Source: Plasmopara viticola
Lineage: Eukaryota > Oomycota > Peronosporomycetes > Peronosporales > Peronosporaceae
DNA: 64,000 nucleotides
Assembly (NCBI GenBank): GCA_001695595.3
Contig: MBPM02000098.1
Coordinates: 186,001 to 250,000 of the forward strand
Reading direction: 5' to 3'
In this document: in pieces, positions 36,532-48,814 of the stretch
How the letters are laid out: each line of letters begins with the position of its first letter
How positions within the stretch are numbered: the stretch's first letter is position 1
Program-made: the position numbers and the translations under genes
Notes under the pieces: generated by a model
What the model was told of the DNA's origin: nothing
Databases searched by the model: none
What the model saw: only the letters and a program-made list of their open reading frames with translations

Positions 36532-36841
36532 GCCGCCATATTGTTTCGAAGAAAAATTTGCTCTTTCCACGATTATCTGATGTTGGAGTAAATGCACCGT
36601 AGCTTTGTGGATTTTGCCTACGGTTTGCTACCGAATGAAATGGCCTTTTTAGGCGTATACCTCCGCCAATCATACAATTCTGATTATTTGTATATGCTCT
36701 TTCTCTGTCTGAATCTCGAAGTCAGTGGCCGTAAATAAGAACATGTATAAAATATTTGAGTGAGTAACAAACCCAGATTGTGAACCCAGTTGGCGGAAAA
36801 AGAAACCCAAGCTAAGCAGTTATCGGTAAGCAGAAATTGTC

Positions 36842-37858
36842 ATGGTGAAGTCCAAGTCCAGGGGCGGTGATAAGCTATCGGATAAAGACATGGAGCTACA
36901 CCGCGAGTATATGAAAAAATACAAAATGCAGTCGAGTGATCTGGACGAGCAAGAAATGCGATACAAGGACTACTACGAGCTGCTGGGCATTCATCGCGAC
37001 GCCTCGCACACAGAGGTGAGGCTCTGATCATGAACTTAAGTTTTAAAAATCTCTGACAGCTGCTTTCGTCCTCACTGCTGCTGTCTACAATAGATTCGAA
37101 AAGCTTACCGAAAGCTGGCACTTGCATGCCACCCAGACAGAAAGCCGACGCCAAAGGCACTAGAGCGATGGGAGGGCGTGCCAGCAGCCTATGCAGTGTT
37201 GTCGAATCCCAACGATCGTGCTGAGTACGATGCCACCCTACCAATGCGCGACGCGCTCGTGGAGTTTTACCGAGCTTATAACCCGGCCAAGCTGGATAAT
37301 GCAACGATCGAGACTATAATTGACGGATGGTACGGCCGAGAGATAGAGCTATTTGAGATGCTCAACTCCAAGTATGAGGTGGCGCCGCATCAAGGCACTA
37401 CAAAGGCTGCGCAACACGCTTCTTTCGTATCCATCTCGCAGGAAAAGGCGCACAAAATTGCACTAGACAACCAAACGTTCAGGTCGAATGACGCCACAAA
37501 CGCTGAGATCACGTGGGTGGATGCTATCAAATCGGCCTTTTGTTGCAAGAGCGTGCTCTCTCGCCTGTTAAGCACCACATACTATGTGGTGGACACAACC
37601 AGTCCGGGTTTTGTAGCACCTCACAACGCTTCGGAAACTCCCGGACAGACGATGTCCACAAATATGCGATCCCCCGCGACACCCTCGCACTTATCGAAAC
37701 CTGTAAGTCCAGATTATGGGCTTCCCGTTGATGCCGAAAATATGTCTTCGGCAACGACTGCCGATGGATCACCTCCCAGTGGCGACGATTGTTGTGTGAG
37801 AGACGTCTCTACCCCAACTAACGTCGCGGCAGCTAGTGCAAAAACTATCTGTATGTGA
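36842..37858 (+). CDS. J-domain (DnaJ/Hsp40) protein, 2 exons
   Basis: Exon 1 (36842-37015) and exon 2 (37094-37858) join in phase 0 across a 78-nt GT-AG intron, giving 312 aa. The J domain covers about residues 41-105: KDYYELLGIHRDASHTE, then after splicing IRKAYRKLALACHPD with the HPD motif at 71-73 that stimulates Hsp70 ATPase, then AYAVLSNPNDRAEYD. The N-terminus is basic and charged with no signal peptide. There is no Gly/Phe region, zinc domain or transmembrane helix, so it is a type III (DNAJC-like) co-chaperone. The C-terminal half is Ser/Thr/Pro-rich with a CC pair and shows no known domain. Its client and compartment are unknown. Confidence 0.88.
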
Positions 37859-38900
37859 GCTACTAGGGGCGTTTGATGTTGCAGGCGTCACATTAGTATT
37901 GACGGAGCCGATTAAATTATCAATTGCTTTCGTCTAATAGTTGTAAATAAATATAGCTACATTGCAGACTTAACGTATGATGGTCTCAACAAGTTGATGG
38001 CGTTGACAACGCGGCGACAATGCTGCTAGCATCTCTGCTGAAAGACAATGACCACGAAATTGCGCTTTGCCCCATCTACGCTCTAACTCCCTTGTCCAGT
38101 CGTAATCAATTGCCTTTAATTAAAACCTATCAAACGCTGCTTCAATGAAGCGACTTAAGCTGATACCCTCGGTGCTAGACTAGCTTTGACATTAAGGATG
38201 GAGAGTAAAACTACTGGCGGAGAAATTGCGGTATTTTCTAGCGTAATGTTTGTTACCATGCAGCTCTTTGAATAAGTACCCTTGCTTGGTGAAATCCTGG
38301 TTCCCAAACCCAAGATCTTGATCTTTTGCCTAAGCGACGAAGCATATCAGCAAAATTTGCGAGCCCAGTAATCTGCCTCTAGATCCTGTACACTAAGCTG
38401 GAATCCGAGTTTGTAACGGTGCTGGACGTGCCAACAGTTATGGTTGCGCAGGTTGGAGGGATCTTTGCGCAGCTTCACGTGCAAAATAAAACAGTATTTT
38501 TTCCGCTTTTCAGTCGCTCTGACCCGTGACTGTTGGGTCATGCGCAATGGGTCGCACTGCAGCATGTCTTACCTGAGCACGCGTAGGTGTAGCCAGTCCT
38601 AAGTAGAGCGCATTTATCAGGAACTGCTCAATAAGGAAATACGTATATACAACGTTACTGGACCTCATAGATTGCTGAATTGTCATCACTGATTGACCAA
38701 TATGTTGTGTCGATGCTGAGAGCAATCTTTTTGATTGGGTAACTTTTGTCTAATACTGTCACCACCACATAGTGGTGTGTGGCCAAAAGAGTACTCCCCC
38801 CGTACAGCATGGTCTCGCGTGTGGTTTCCTGGAACAAGTGGGTTATATCTCGGGCAGTACGCAATTTCACAAATACTAAAAATGTGTAGCGCCGATCGTA
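37859..38900. other. Intergenic region with unassigned minus-strand frames
   Basis: Minus-strand open stretches at 38347-38565 and 38510-38934 overlap in different frames and read like fragments of a protein, e.g. HYVVVTVLDKSYPIKKIAL. I could not join them through GT-AG introns into a convincing gene, nor recognise a family, so they are left uncalled. Confidence 0.3.
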
Positions 38901-39745
38901 ATGTATCAAAAACGTATGCTGTTACAGCTGTCAACTTCAGCCTCGGAGACGTACTCCTTCGTACAGTCGCGCGTTGAGTATCGCAAGGAGATCGCGTCGC
39001 TGCGCAAGGTCTTTATTGAAGAGGAAAATCGTCGCAAGGAAAGACTTGCACGCGATGCAGAGTGCGTGGAGCTAATGCGCGCTTCGAATTTGTGGCGTAG
39101 CAAAAAAAAGTAATTAAGCTGTTTTTCGCTCGTGCAGGGCTCAGCGTCAGAAAGTTCTGAAGGCGAAGGCGACCCGACTAGAAATTAAGCGCCAACAACA
39201 GGACATTCGTGCAAAGGAAGTTGCTCGCGAGAAGGCCGTGCAAGCCGAGAAAGTTAGGTGGGTATCCCGATACCGAACTGCCGGGCTCAAGAGGTCTATG
39301 TCAACAGACAATACTGCAGCATAAATAACAATTTCTGGGTACTTGTTGCAGGATATATTTCAAAGAAAAGGATGAGGTCCGACAGAAGCAGTTTGCCGAG
39401 GTGGAGCGCCGTCGCGAAGCATTAGTGGCCTCATTGCGCCAGCATATCACCAAGTGGACAACAGCGGATAATTACTTGGAGAAACTTAAAGAAGACGTAT
39501 TTATCTACTCTCCGCATCAAATCTCAGCGCGGGGATCGTTTGACCCATCTAGCACATCAGGCAGCGCTATATCTTGGCTGGAAAAGCTTCAACGAATGAA
39601 GCCTGCTGGTCTGATTGACAGCAGCGATGAGGTTATAGTATCTGCCGCTGCATCAACATCTAACGACGAGAACTTTAAAAAGGACGTCTCTAGTGACGAG
39701 GACGACATTATGGAGGCGCTCAACTCCAAAAAAGTGGAGGAATAG
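38901..39745 (+). CDS. Coiled-coil protein resembling mitoribosomal small-subunit protein mS26, 3 exons
   Basis: Exons 38901-39091, 39138-39257 and 39352-39745 join in frame (GT-AG introns of 46 and 94 nt), giving 234 aa. Residues 25-140 form one long, highly charged helix. The order EYRKEIASLRKVFIEEENRR, VELMRASNLAQRQKVLKAKATRL, then ITKWTTADNYLEKLKEDV parallels human MRPS26 (YRQ..RALR.EF..E, RELMAWNQAENRRLHELR..RL, ITRENLEARVE). That makes a mitochondrial ribosome role plausible but not proven. The first 20 residues are hydrophobic/basic with few acids, compatible with import. The C-terminus is acidic and Ser-rich (SSDEDDIMEALNSKK). The start ATG may be replaced by an upstream exon, since an acceptor-like CTTCAG occurs just after it. 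Confidence 0.7.
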
Positions 39746-39993
39746 ACCAGTTTAGCTGCTTTTTTGCTACCGGTGCAAAAAAAATAGATTTGTAAGGCCT
39801 GCTTGTTGTGTTGGTTGCATCGATTTGTGGTGCAAACATGCAGCAAATGACATTATGGTACACCGCACTCGTGCACTTTGCTTATGAAAGCTGAGGTTGA
39901 AGTTGTCTGTCCTTTTTCGTACTTAAAAAAAGAAAGTGTGTAAGGGAGGCGTTAAAATCTTAGGATCTTTTTAACAACTGTCCAGCGAGAGCG
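39746..39993. promoter_or_regulatory. Compact intergenic region upstream of V-ATPase B
   Basis: 248 bp lie between the mS26-like stop and the V-ATPase B start on the same strand. It must hold one 3' end and one promoter; no clear TATA or initiator motif is seen. Confidence 0.3.
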
Positions 39994-41863
39994 ATGGTGA
40001 CGCCAGAGCAGGCCTTCCAGGCGAACGCAGCCGCGGTAGTGCGTGACTACTACGTCGATCCTCGAATCGGTGCGTCAGATGTGATCCTAAAGTCGCCTAA
40101 TGCACCAACTGACAGATGCGACGATCCGCAGATTATCGCACCATCTCGGGTGTGAATGGTCCATTGGTCATTTTAGAGAACGTCAAGGTATGTTAAGGCT
40201 ACGTACTGCGTTGTAAAAACCTTCGTGAAAAAGTTATTGATAGCTATATATGACTTCTTTGTAATTCTACAGCTGCCAAAGTTTGCCGAAATTGTCAATC
40301 TAACGCTTGCTAGTGGCGAAAAACGTCAAGGAAAGGTACTGGAGGTGCAAGGTAGCAAAGCCGTTGTGCAAGTGTTCGAAGGAACAGATGGTATTGACAA
40401 TCGTCACACGCACTGCGAATTTACGGGGGATGTACTGAAGATGGCCATTTCGGAAGAAATGCTGGGTCGCGCGTTTAACGGCTCGGGGAAGGCCATTGAT
40501 GGTGCCCCTGCCGTCGTAGCCGAGGAATACCTGGACATTGAAGGCCAGCCAATCAACCCATCATGTCGTGACTACCCAAAGGAAATGATGCAGACTGGTA
40601 TCTCGGCCATTGACGTGATGAATTCTATCGCTCGTGGGCAGAAAATTCCGCTGTTTTCCGCGGCTGGTTTGCCTCACAACGAGGTACTAGGCAACGCATT
40701 AAGTCTTCCGTGATCAATCGTGCTAAAGGTTGCTTTTTGTTTTGTACATTATGTATTGCATGTGACGATGTAGATTGCCGCACAAATTGTGCGTCAGGCC
40801 GGCCTTGTGCAGCGCAAGGATGTGATGGACTCGCACGATGACAATTTTGCCATTGTGTTTGGCGCTATGGGAGTCAATATGGAGACAGCTCGATTCTTTC
40901 GTAATGATTTTGAGGAAAGTGGCTCCATGCAGAAGACGGCGCTGTTTATGAACTTGGCCAACGATCCAACCATTGAACGTATCGTGACGCCACGTCTGGC
41001 TCTAACCACAGCTGAGTACCTCGCTTACGAGCGTGACATGCATGTGCTGGTAATTTTGACGGATATGAGTTCATACGCCGATGCTCTTCGTGAAGTCTCT
41101 GCCGCCCGTGAAGAAGTGCCTGGACGTCGTGGTTATCCTGGTTACATGTACACGGATCTTTCAACGCTGTACGAGCGTGCTGGTCGAGTGACAGGCCGCA
41201 ACGGCTCGATCACACAATTACCCATTTTGACCATGCCTAATGACGATATTACGCATCCTATTCCGGATTTAACGGGCTATATCACCGAGGGCCAGGTATT
41301 TGGAATCGTAGTATCGCGACTGCATGGGCATATTGCTAAACTTATCTCGAATACTGCTCATGTTGTAGATTTATGTAGATCGTCAGTTGCACAACCGTCA
41401 GATCTTTCCGCCCATTAACGTGCTGCCATCACTATCCCGTTTAATGAAAAGTGCTATTGGCGAAGGTATGACGCGTGACGATCACAGCGCTGTGTCAAAT
41501 CAGTTGGTGAGTCGGCCATATTTTACAAGAGAGTCTTTGCAGCTACTGACCTTATCGCTTTGTGAACAGTATGCCAGTTACGCTACCGGGAAGGACGTTC
41601 AGGCCATGAAAGCTGTGGTTGGTGAGGAGGCTCTGTCGCTGGAAGATCATCTGTACCTGAAGTTTACGGACAAATTTGAAGGTAAATTCATCGCGCAGGG
41701 ACCGTACCAATCGCGTGATATTTTTGAATCTCTGGATCTCGCATGGTCGCTTTTCCGCGCCTTCCCGAAAGAACTTTTGAAAAAAATTCCAAAAAAGCAC
41801 TTGGACACATACTATGCTCGTCGTACGCAAGCGCGTGAGGAGAAGGAAGAGGTGACATTGTGA
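39994..41863 (+). CDS. VMA2: V-type proton ATPase subunit B (V1 sector), 6 exons
   Basis: Subunit B is the non-catalytic nucleotide-binding partner of catalytic subunit A in the V1 head. Exons 39994-40069, 40132-40187, 40273-40683, 40774-41295, 41369-41506 and 41570-41863 join in frame to 498 aa, the normal size; introns are 62-90 nt, GT-AG. The first exon is short ([20 protein letters not shown]). Conserved blocks follow: [113 protein letters not shown], and a Lys/Glu-rich C-terminus. As expected for subunit B the catalytic P-loop is absent. The fifth intron (41507-41569) is 63 nt and stop-free in frame. Confidence 0.96.
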
Positions 41864-42297
41864 TGTTTTCGGTGTTGGATGATATTGCCGATTGCTGACA
41901 TTCGTTATCTTTAAAAATTTAGTAATACGCTGCCCATAAGCTCTTGCCTTTTTGTCGCAAGGCCAAGTAAAAACATTTGTGGCAACTGAGTAGAGCTGTG
42001 GCAAGAGTTTTCAGGCTTTGTGCTGTTAATTAGGCCCTGTTTTTTTACTCTCCATGTTGCTTTGAATGCGTTAAATTTTAAATAGGTGATGCTTATGTTA
42101 ATTACTTGTTAAGTGGTGTTGGGCGCAGATTGCTTACGTCTTCGCCTGCCAGCTGTTGGCGGTTGTACAGGCTGCCATTCTGGATCCGTATGCTGAAGCA
42201 CGAGACGACACTGTCTTACGCTTAAATGCCGCTTCCGGCACGATTGACACATTCGTTTAAACTTGGAGTCTGCGAGGCATTGTACACAAATTGCACT
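41864..42297. other. Convergent intergenic region
   Basis: Lies between the stop of V-ATPase B (+) and the stop of the SSXT-type gene (-). AT-rich, with no gene or repeat recognised. Confidence 0.4.
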
Positions 42298-43582
42298 TTA
42301 ATCGATGTGTACATAGATGGTAGTATTGCAGCAGCAGTGCGACTCACCAGTATGACGAACGGCAGCTACACTTCGAGCTGGTATAGGTGTCTGCAATTGC
42401 GGCTGCCATTGAGGCATTGGCATAAATCCCCCAGCGACGTGAGGATTAAAGATTAGTTGTGCTGCCCCAGGGTAAGCTAAGAGCATGTTGTATATGGAGT
42501 GTGCTGGAGGTAGTGCGATCTTTGGGACGCTTTTTCCAACATTGGCCGGCTTTATATACTGCTGATCATTTACGTGCGAGCTCGAAGCTGGGGTTCCCAT
42601 TGTTGAAGTTGCTGCAGGCATGGCTAAGTTGTTCGGAGGCAATAAAGTTACATGCGGCGTGGGAGAATTGGATCCTATTGCGGTGCTCTGTTTTTCCGAA
42701 GTTTTTTTCGAGGTTTCTAGGATTGCAGCAATGTGTTGGTGCGCGCGCAGCTGATTCACCAACGCTATCCCTGCACTTCCTTGATGTGTCTCTCCCGCCT
42801 TAACAGTAGCCATCTCCAGCATACCGTTCAAGTTTCGGTTCATAATTGCGCTAGCGCCCTCCTCTTCAAGCACCCTATGTCGCGACTTTATCCATTGTTC
42901 TTTTGATCGCTGGGTCTCACGACTTTTCTCCTCCGCCTCGATAGCTGAAAGCAGCGCACCACGTTGAGTCTTCTTCCTTGCTAATCTTTTTCTGAAAAAC
43001 ACTGATTCTCCTCCAGCAAGCTCAGAGTCCTGTCCACCAGCACATTCAGTAGTCTGTTCGACAACCATAAGCGGCGAACCATGGCTGCTCTTCTGTTGAA
43101 AGCACCAGATGATTAAGCATCTATTTATCTGAAAAAATGATTATGCAAAGCTCGGTACCGTGCGGAATGAGGATAGACTATCGTCGTTCTTGCTGTTGGT
43201 AGAACAGTTGCTGTATACGCCGTACATAGAGTCGATAAACTCAGCCATTTCCATCAGGTCTCGGTGAAGAATGCGCTGGTAGCTACAGCAAACGTCAAAA
43301 TAAGGACTAAATTAGCTTCAGCTTAATGACCTCCTAAATCCCACTAACGCAATCAGGCCATCGATGTCTCCTTCTGCTTGGCTTTCGGCTGTCGCTACGA
43401 TCAAGTCCTCGTTGGCGTTTAACATCTGTGGACATCACTCAATGAGCCCCTATAAAAAAGTAGAGCACTACACTAAGGTGTACATCTGCAAAAACATCTG
43501 AAATAGAAGATGCCTCTTCATTGTTCTCATTGTGTGCCTCGCCCGTAAGTGGCGATTTCCAGCGATATCCAGTGCTGCTCAT
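42298..43582 (-). CDS. SSXT/SS18-type transcriptional co-activator, 4 exons
   Basis: Four exons (43582-43484, 43425-43349, 43282-43159, 43092-42298) with 58-66-nt GT-AG introns give 364 aa. Residues 34-80 match the SSXT (SS18/GIF) domain: MLNANEDLIVATAESQAEGDIDGLIA then YQRILHRDLMEMAEFID, against the family pattern 'ML.EN..LI.AI...Q..G...C..YQ..LH.NL..LA.IAD'. SS18 and plant GIF proteins join SWI/SNF remodellers to transcription factors. The rest is a basic helix (RKRLARKKTQRG), a charged coil and a Pro/Gln/Met-rich tail (FMPMPQWQPQLQTP) like the QPGY tails of SS18. If the third intron is not spliced, the protein stops at TAA (43141-43143) after 105 residues, so two isoforms are possible. The SSXT assignment is firm; the fourth-exon join rests on frame and splice sites. 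Confidence 0.75.
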
Positions 43583-43714
43583 CTTGCATTTTGGCGCCAA
43601 AACGAAATAAGTGCTGAATAAAACCCAACGTCTAGAAATACATTCGTAAATAAATCCAAGTTGTTAACCTGTAATAAATTATTAGTTATCATCCCGGAAT
43701 ATATCACTTAGGAT

Positions 43715-43806
43715 TTGTTCGCCTAGTGATGTGGTTAGGTCCTAACCTTGTGCTGTGGTTAGGTCAAATCCTAAGGTGGTGGTTAGGTCTAAACCTAGTG
43801 CTGTGA
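43715..43806. repeat. Short tandem repeat (about 30-bp units)
   Basis: Three imperfect units built on the words GTG.TGTGGTTAGGTC and TAA.CCTA, just upstream of the SSXT gene. No coding meaning is seen. Confidence 0.6.
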
Positions 43807-46139
43807 ACTGCCTCGGAATTCTTTGCAATAAAAGAAGGCTTAGCCGGCTTCTCACACCGCACCTTCTGGTTGTGGCTACGAGCACTACCAGCATCCGAAG
43901 AGCCACTCAACCCATTTACCAGCAAATATGATCTCATCGAACGCTCGACCATAACTAAATCTTAGCCTGAGAACCAAGTTTTTTTTATTCGTAAAGAGTG
44001 TCGTATATATGGCCAATGATATCAATCTCCCTTCGGGTTTCAGGGGCACCTTGAAGAAACCGCAGCCTGACCGCTCGGGTTCACCCTGAAAAGCGCACAT
44101 TCGGTCACTTGGAACGGGAAGATTTCCTTTGGTGCTCCTTGACCGTCAATGCCAGCATCGCAATCATGTGGAATGCGTAGGCGTTTTACGGGCGTCAAGA
44201 GATTCTTGTTAAGGGCCGCGAATGTTGCGCTTTCAAGAGCCTGTTGGAGCCGTAGGTATCGCCTCCGACAAGACATTTAGACAATCTAGAAAAGAAGCAA
44301 AGGGTGGCATGTTCATAAGGTGCGATCTTTTCTACCGTTTCTTTAGTGTGTTGGTAAAGATTCCATATTCGCGCTGAAAAAGTCAGGTTCGAGATGCGTC
44401 CGACCCATTACGTGAACAAATAGCACTTTAAGCTTACCCGTTTTATCCAGAATAGTTTGATTTGGGTTTTCGGACAAAAATGTGATAATTATAGTACCCA
44501 AATGTATGCGCAAACCACCCTTATATTCGAAATTGTTTATAAAATTTGATGTGGCACCAAAAGCACGCGCTGGGGTCAAGACCATTCGTGCATACCACGC
44601 AAAGAGAAGCCTCCCGAAGAGCCCTCGTGGTGCACGAAACAGATAAGCTTACTGCTCGGCATCAAGGCCTGCATTGGTCATGTAATACCTACACAGAAGG
44701 TTTCTTCACTTCTTCGTCATACTCACTGTCATGATAAGAACTACCACCGGATAGTATGCTAGTCACGAAACCTATCGCCGACAACGCCACTGGCTTACAG
44801 GTCAAATCTTGGCCCCTGGGATTAATTGCGATTTTTTTGTCCATATTAGTAAAGCTTTTCGCATTACCATAAAGTTTGACGACAAGTTTGACACCTTTCG
44901 GGGCTCAACTTGGATGATGGACCTGCTTCCGTCAATTTAAAAATCCATAGCAGTCTTTATTAGCAGAGAGCAAGGCGGATATAGCCGTCGCACTCCTTGT
45001 CATTCTCGCTGCTTGACGAAGATCTTTGCGCACTATCAAACAAAGAAGCACAAAGGGTATACGTTGTCCGTCGTGATGGAGTTGAAGGCAATTCAAAAGC
45101 CAAGTTGCCCAAATAATTTTTCGGCAAGCGAGTTACTTCTTTTTTCTGTCCAAGGTGTAGGTGCAGCGCAAATGTTCATCCTTTTTTTTCTGCCTGTTTG
45201 ATCATCATTATGACCAAATCGACTTTTGTGTGAAGTGATGACCTCTCGTATCGGATATATAGCATGTATAAGTGTGAGAGAAGATAATTTACACTTAACA
45301 ATTTACGTTTCAATCCTAAGGAATTATTTTCAATACGATTTGCTATATTTAAAACGACCCTGCACTCTTTGATACATTCCGGTATGCACACCTGCATAAA
45401 TTCCGATAAGATGCATGTCAAACTATAAGAACCGCCATTCTTTGAAGGCCATTCATCCGAAGGCAAGATCTACTATAGATGCTTGGCTTTATGTAATGGC
45501 CCTATTTTCTCTTCCACTTAGGTTTAGATTACATGTTACGACCCATTTGACATGCAAACGGAAATACATTTTGGTTGTTACAGCGGCCTTAGTGGCAGCA
45601 AGTCAGACGACGAAGTCATTTCATCCATCAAGTTGCTTTGGCCGCGGCAGGTACCTTGATCAGCCTCTGTGATTGCTAGTAAGGATGCATCTACGCAGTG
45701 GGCGGCGAGCTACAATCAATTTTCCCATCTGAGAACGGCTCAGTCAAGGAAGAATCGTGAAAGCTTAGCTCTTTCGCGGGGGATATGGCGCGCTTGACAT
45801 TTACCTTCGCCCGGTGGTCTGCAGATACCGCCTTCAGACGATAAATATGACCAGAAGTTTCGCGCGCGATCTGGCAAGCACTCGTCCGAATTCACACCTG
45901 CTGTAGTTGTAAACTGTCTTCAGGCAACGTTGACGAAACGCTCGGGGGTTTGCCTTATAAATCAACGCTCGCAGGTTTGCTACTTAGATCGATTAGATTT
46001 ACGCTGTATCCGTAAATCCTAAAACTATTTTTCTTTTTGAATAAGTCTCGAGACGCCCAGACACATTTGTCGGTGCTGGCATAAAGTTGTTTTGTCTTCA
46101 TTGCATGAATAGCTTGCTTATGCTGATTTAGAAGGGTCT
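43807..46139. other. Gene-free region with decayed open frames
   Basis: Minus-strand frames (43764-43952, 44040-44276, 44343-44585) read like fragments of one old polyprotein lying upstream/downstream of the Gypsy fossil, but no motif fixes them. No intact gene is seen. Confidence 0.4.
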
Positions 46140-46508
46140 CTAAGACTGAATGATCTCTTCTAAGCTATGGACTGATATGTCGTCAAAGTAAGTCGGAGCA
46201 AGAGCCCGAAATGTCGAGGTAATTGTGTGTCTAAGAGTTTGTGTGTTTGAAAATCCTTTTGGCATCATTACGCACTCCGACCACATACCACCAAGCAAAC
46301 TAGCCGTCGTAGGGGCTACTTTCGAATTCCTCGTCCAACAGTGACAGCATATGTCTCGCAAATTCAGCGAGACATCTTTCCTAGGAATGGGCGGTTGTGC
46401 AGGTATCATTGCACTGCTCAGTAATTCTAATGTTTGAAACATTCGCCTCGTTTCATGTTTTTGGATTCTGCACTTCAAATGACGAGCGCAAGATTTTACC
46501 CCCCACAA
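46140..46508 (-). pseudogene. Ty3/Gypsy reverse-transcriptase fragment
   Basis: A 122-codon frame carries the middle of a Gypsy-type reverse transcriptase: VAPTTASLLGGMWSECVMMPKGFSNTQ corresponds to the family's 'KTAV.TP.G..W..MPFGL.NAP', and APTYFDDISVHS is the catalytic YxDD box (YFDD) with the usual trailing hydrophobic/Ser-His. The frame ends after LEEIIQS, and no RNase H, integrase or LTR pair can be assigned nearby. Substitutions at normally fixed positions (MPKGFSNTQ for MPFGLSNAP) show long decay. Direction of the original element is minus. Confidence 0.72.
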
Positions 46509-48814
46509 CGTGAAATCTCTTGACTTTTAGGAATCGAAGGCATCCATGAGCTCACGCTCCTCTTTGGCAGTGGTCATTGCAGTATATCGTGGCTGGCACG
46601 AAAATAATGTTGTACCTTTTTTCCGTATGGTAGGGGATTCGATGGTGGGTCTCTAGATACCACATCATATCATTAGTAAGCTTCAGAATAAATGCGCCAA
46701 GACGCAACGTTAGCTGTCTGTAGGACTGACTTGAAACATATACATCAAAGAGGCCGGAATTATTTATGTCATAAGTACGAATTTGCATATCCAACAACAC
46801 CACCTCTTAAATATTTCTAAAAAACCAAAAGCTCACTTTTCTTGAGACCTTTGAAGTTCAGAAACCTGACCTCTCAGGCAATGCCTTTGATCGGAGCTCA
46901 ACTGCTGTGACACAGCGACCGAGTAAGATGCCAGCTTATTCTTTGGGAAGAGCCTAATTAGCCACGAGGTAATTTGTGCCACCTATGGATTAATCTCATA
47001 TCGCTTCCCATAATCTTCCAGCAAAGCTACGTAACTCACCTTAGTTGGTTTTTTGTCCATCCGTGGACTAACGCTACCCACATATTTTTCCCTGCATGCG
47101 AAACTATGTTACCGGCACACGATATTTAATGTTATCCGATTTGTAAATTGTTTTAATTACCTTGCCTTGTGGATTTATATCGCCCGCTTGCAAAATTCTG
47201 TTTTCCGCAGTTGGTGGCTATGTTTTTCCCAGCTTAATTATGCTACTCCAATTGAAAGATTGAGTTGAGCGTCTTTGGCAGTCGTTGAATCTAGAAAGGC
47301 AATGCTTTACACCTTCAGCCCCTTCCGGCACGTATCGCGCCACCGCAGCCAAAGCAGCGGATGTTGCTTTGTTTGGTCTTCTAGGGGGTCCATTAAGACA
47401 AAAATTGAGGGAGCGGGTTCATCATTGTGGCCTGCACATTTGTCTAAAATTTGAATGCGAGGCGGATCTACTCTCGTCCGTCCATGATTCATTTCTTTTA
47501 GTCTGTTTGGGGATTGGTTTTTCAGCAATGGAGGTCGTTAGCTGACTAATATTTCGATGTCTTTGTTGCTGCAATGACCGCTGATTAGCCCAAAGTTTAT
47601 CGGAGTTTTCGTAGCTCTCAAAAAGACATGAAACACTTTGGTAAAGTTGTCTCACGAGTTTCAGTCCGGCACTTCAAGTGAAAAATACGAACGCTACGTA
47701 AACCTAATCATCCGTAGTCAAAGCCCCATCATTTTTGTATAATTGGTTTATTGTTTTTCCTTCGATGATGAAAATTTTAAGCTTCAGTAACTGAAACCGA
47801 CGTAAAGTACCGCCACCAATTTTATTTAACTCGATGATTCTCGAGCCCTCGAGTGTAGATTTTTCTCGTAAGAGCCTAGGTACAATTAAAAATCTCGGTT
47901 AAGGGAGTGCTGCAATTGCAGCCGGCTCATCAGGACCAAAAACGTCGACAAGTCATCCGCCGGATGTAAAAGGTCGTTGTTTTAATTCTTAAATCTTGGA
48001 TGAGTTCTTGTGGATAATCTACTAATCTACTAGTGTGAACGTTGACTTCAAGTGCTACGAAGTTTGACGAATTCAATCAGCACTAACAGGAGAGGCGTCT
48101 AGTAAGATATTTAATAAGCGACCACCTATTATTTTTAGTCTTAAGGTTGTGCATTAGATGACATTTTACCGACTGCTTAGAATTTATCCTACTTTTTTGT
48201 TCTACCCATTGTGCTTTTAATGCACAATATTCAACTCTCTGATGTTGGCATATCCGTTTTGGTATCATTTGAAAGGCTTAGGTAAGCGAATCTTTGTCTG
48301 ATCATCCCACTTTTAAGACTCCTTAAAGCCGGAAAACAGCTATTATTTCTGAAGCTCGGTTTTATGTAAAGACACGATTTTATTAACTTTCTTAAATGTC
48401 AAGTATTATAACCTCTCCTACCGCATTTTAAGCGCTCGATGATAGAAGAACGCCGGATATTGTAGAAAGTTTTCGACGAACCTGTCCAGACATTCGTTTA
48501 CGGACGACACTCGTGATTTGTATGAGGGGTCATACTAGTCTAAGGAATTCAAAGTGGTGTCTAGTATTCGTTGAACTAGCGTTCAGCAATACTTTTGTCG
48601 CAATGAAATTGCCAGCACCCAATTTTATAATTGCCACGCAGGATTTATTGCTGTTCAGTTTGTTGTAAAATAGAGCATTTTTGCTTGCCCACGGAACTTC
48701 CTGCAGCAGTGTTTGTTACTATTGTCTTACAAATCGCGACCACAAGCCTCATGACAGCTTTTGTAGTATATTACACAGCGATTTGCTCTATATGTATTTA
48801 CCCATAGGGCCCGA
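46509..48814. other. AT-rich region without recognised features
   Basis: Probably further remains of the Gypsy element, since it lies on the 5' side of the RT fragment. Frames such as 46552-46803 and 47285-47545 show no recognisable motif. Confidence 0.35.

Noticed and set aside
38347..38934. Minus-strand gene between the J-domain gene and the mS26-like gene
   Set aside because: Overlapping fragments in different frames could not be joined by plausible introns and match no family I know.
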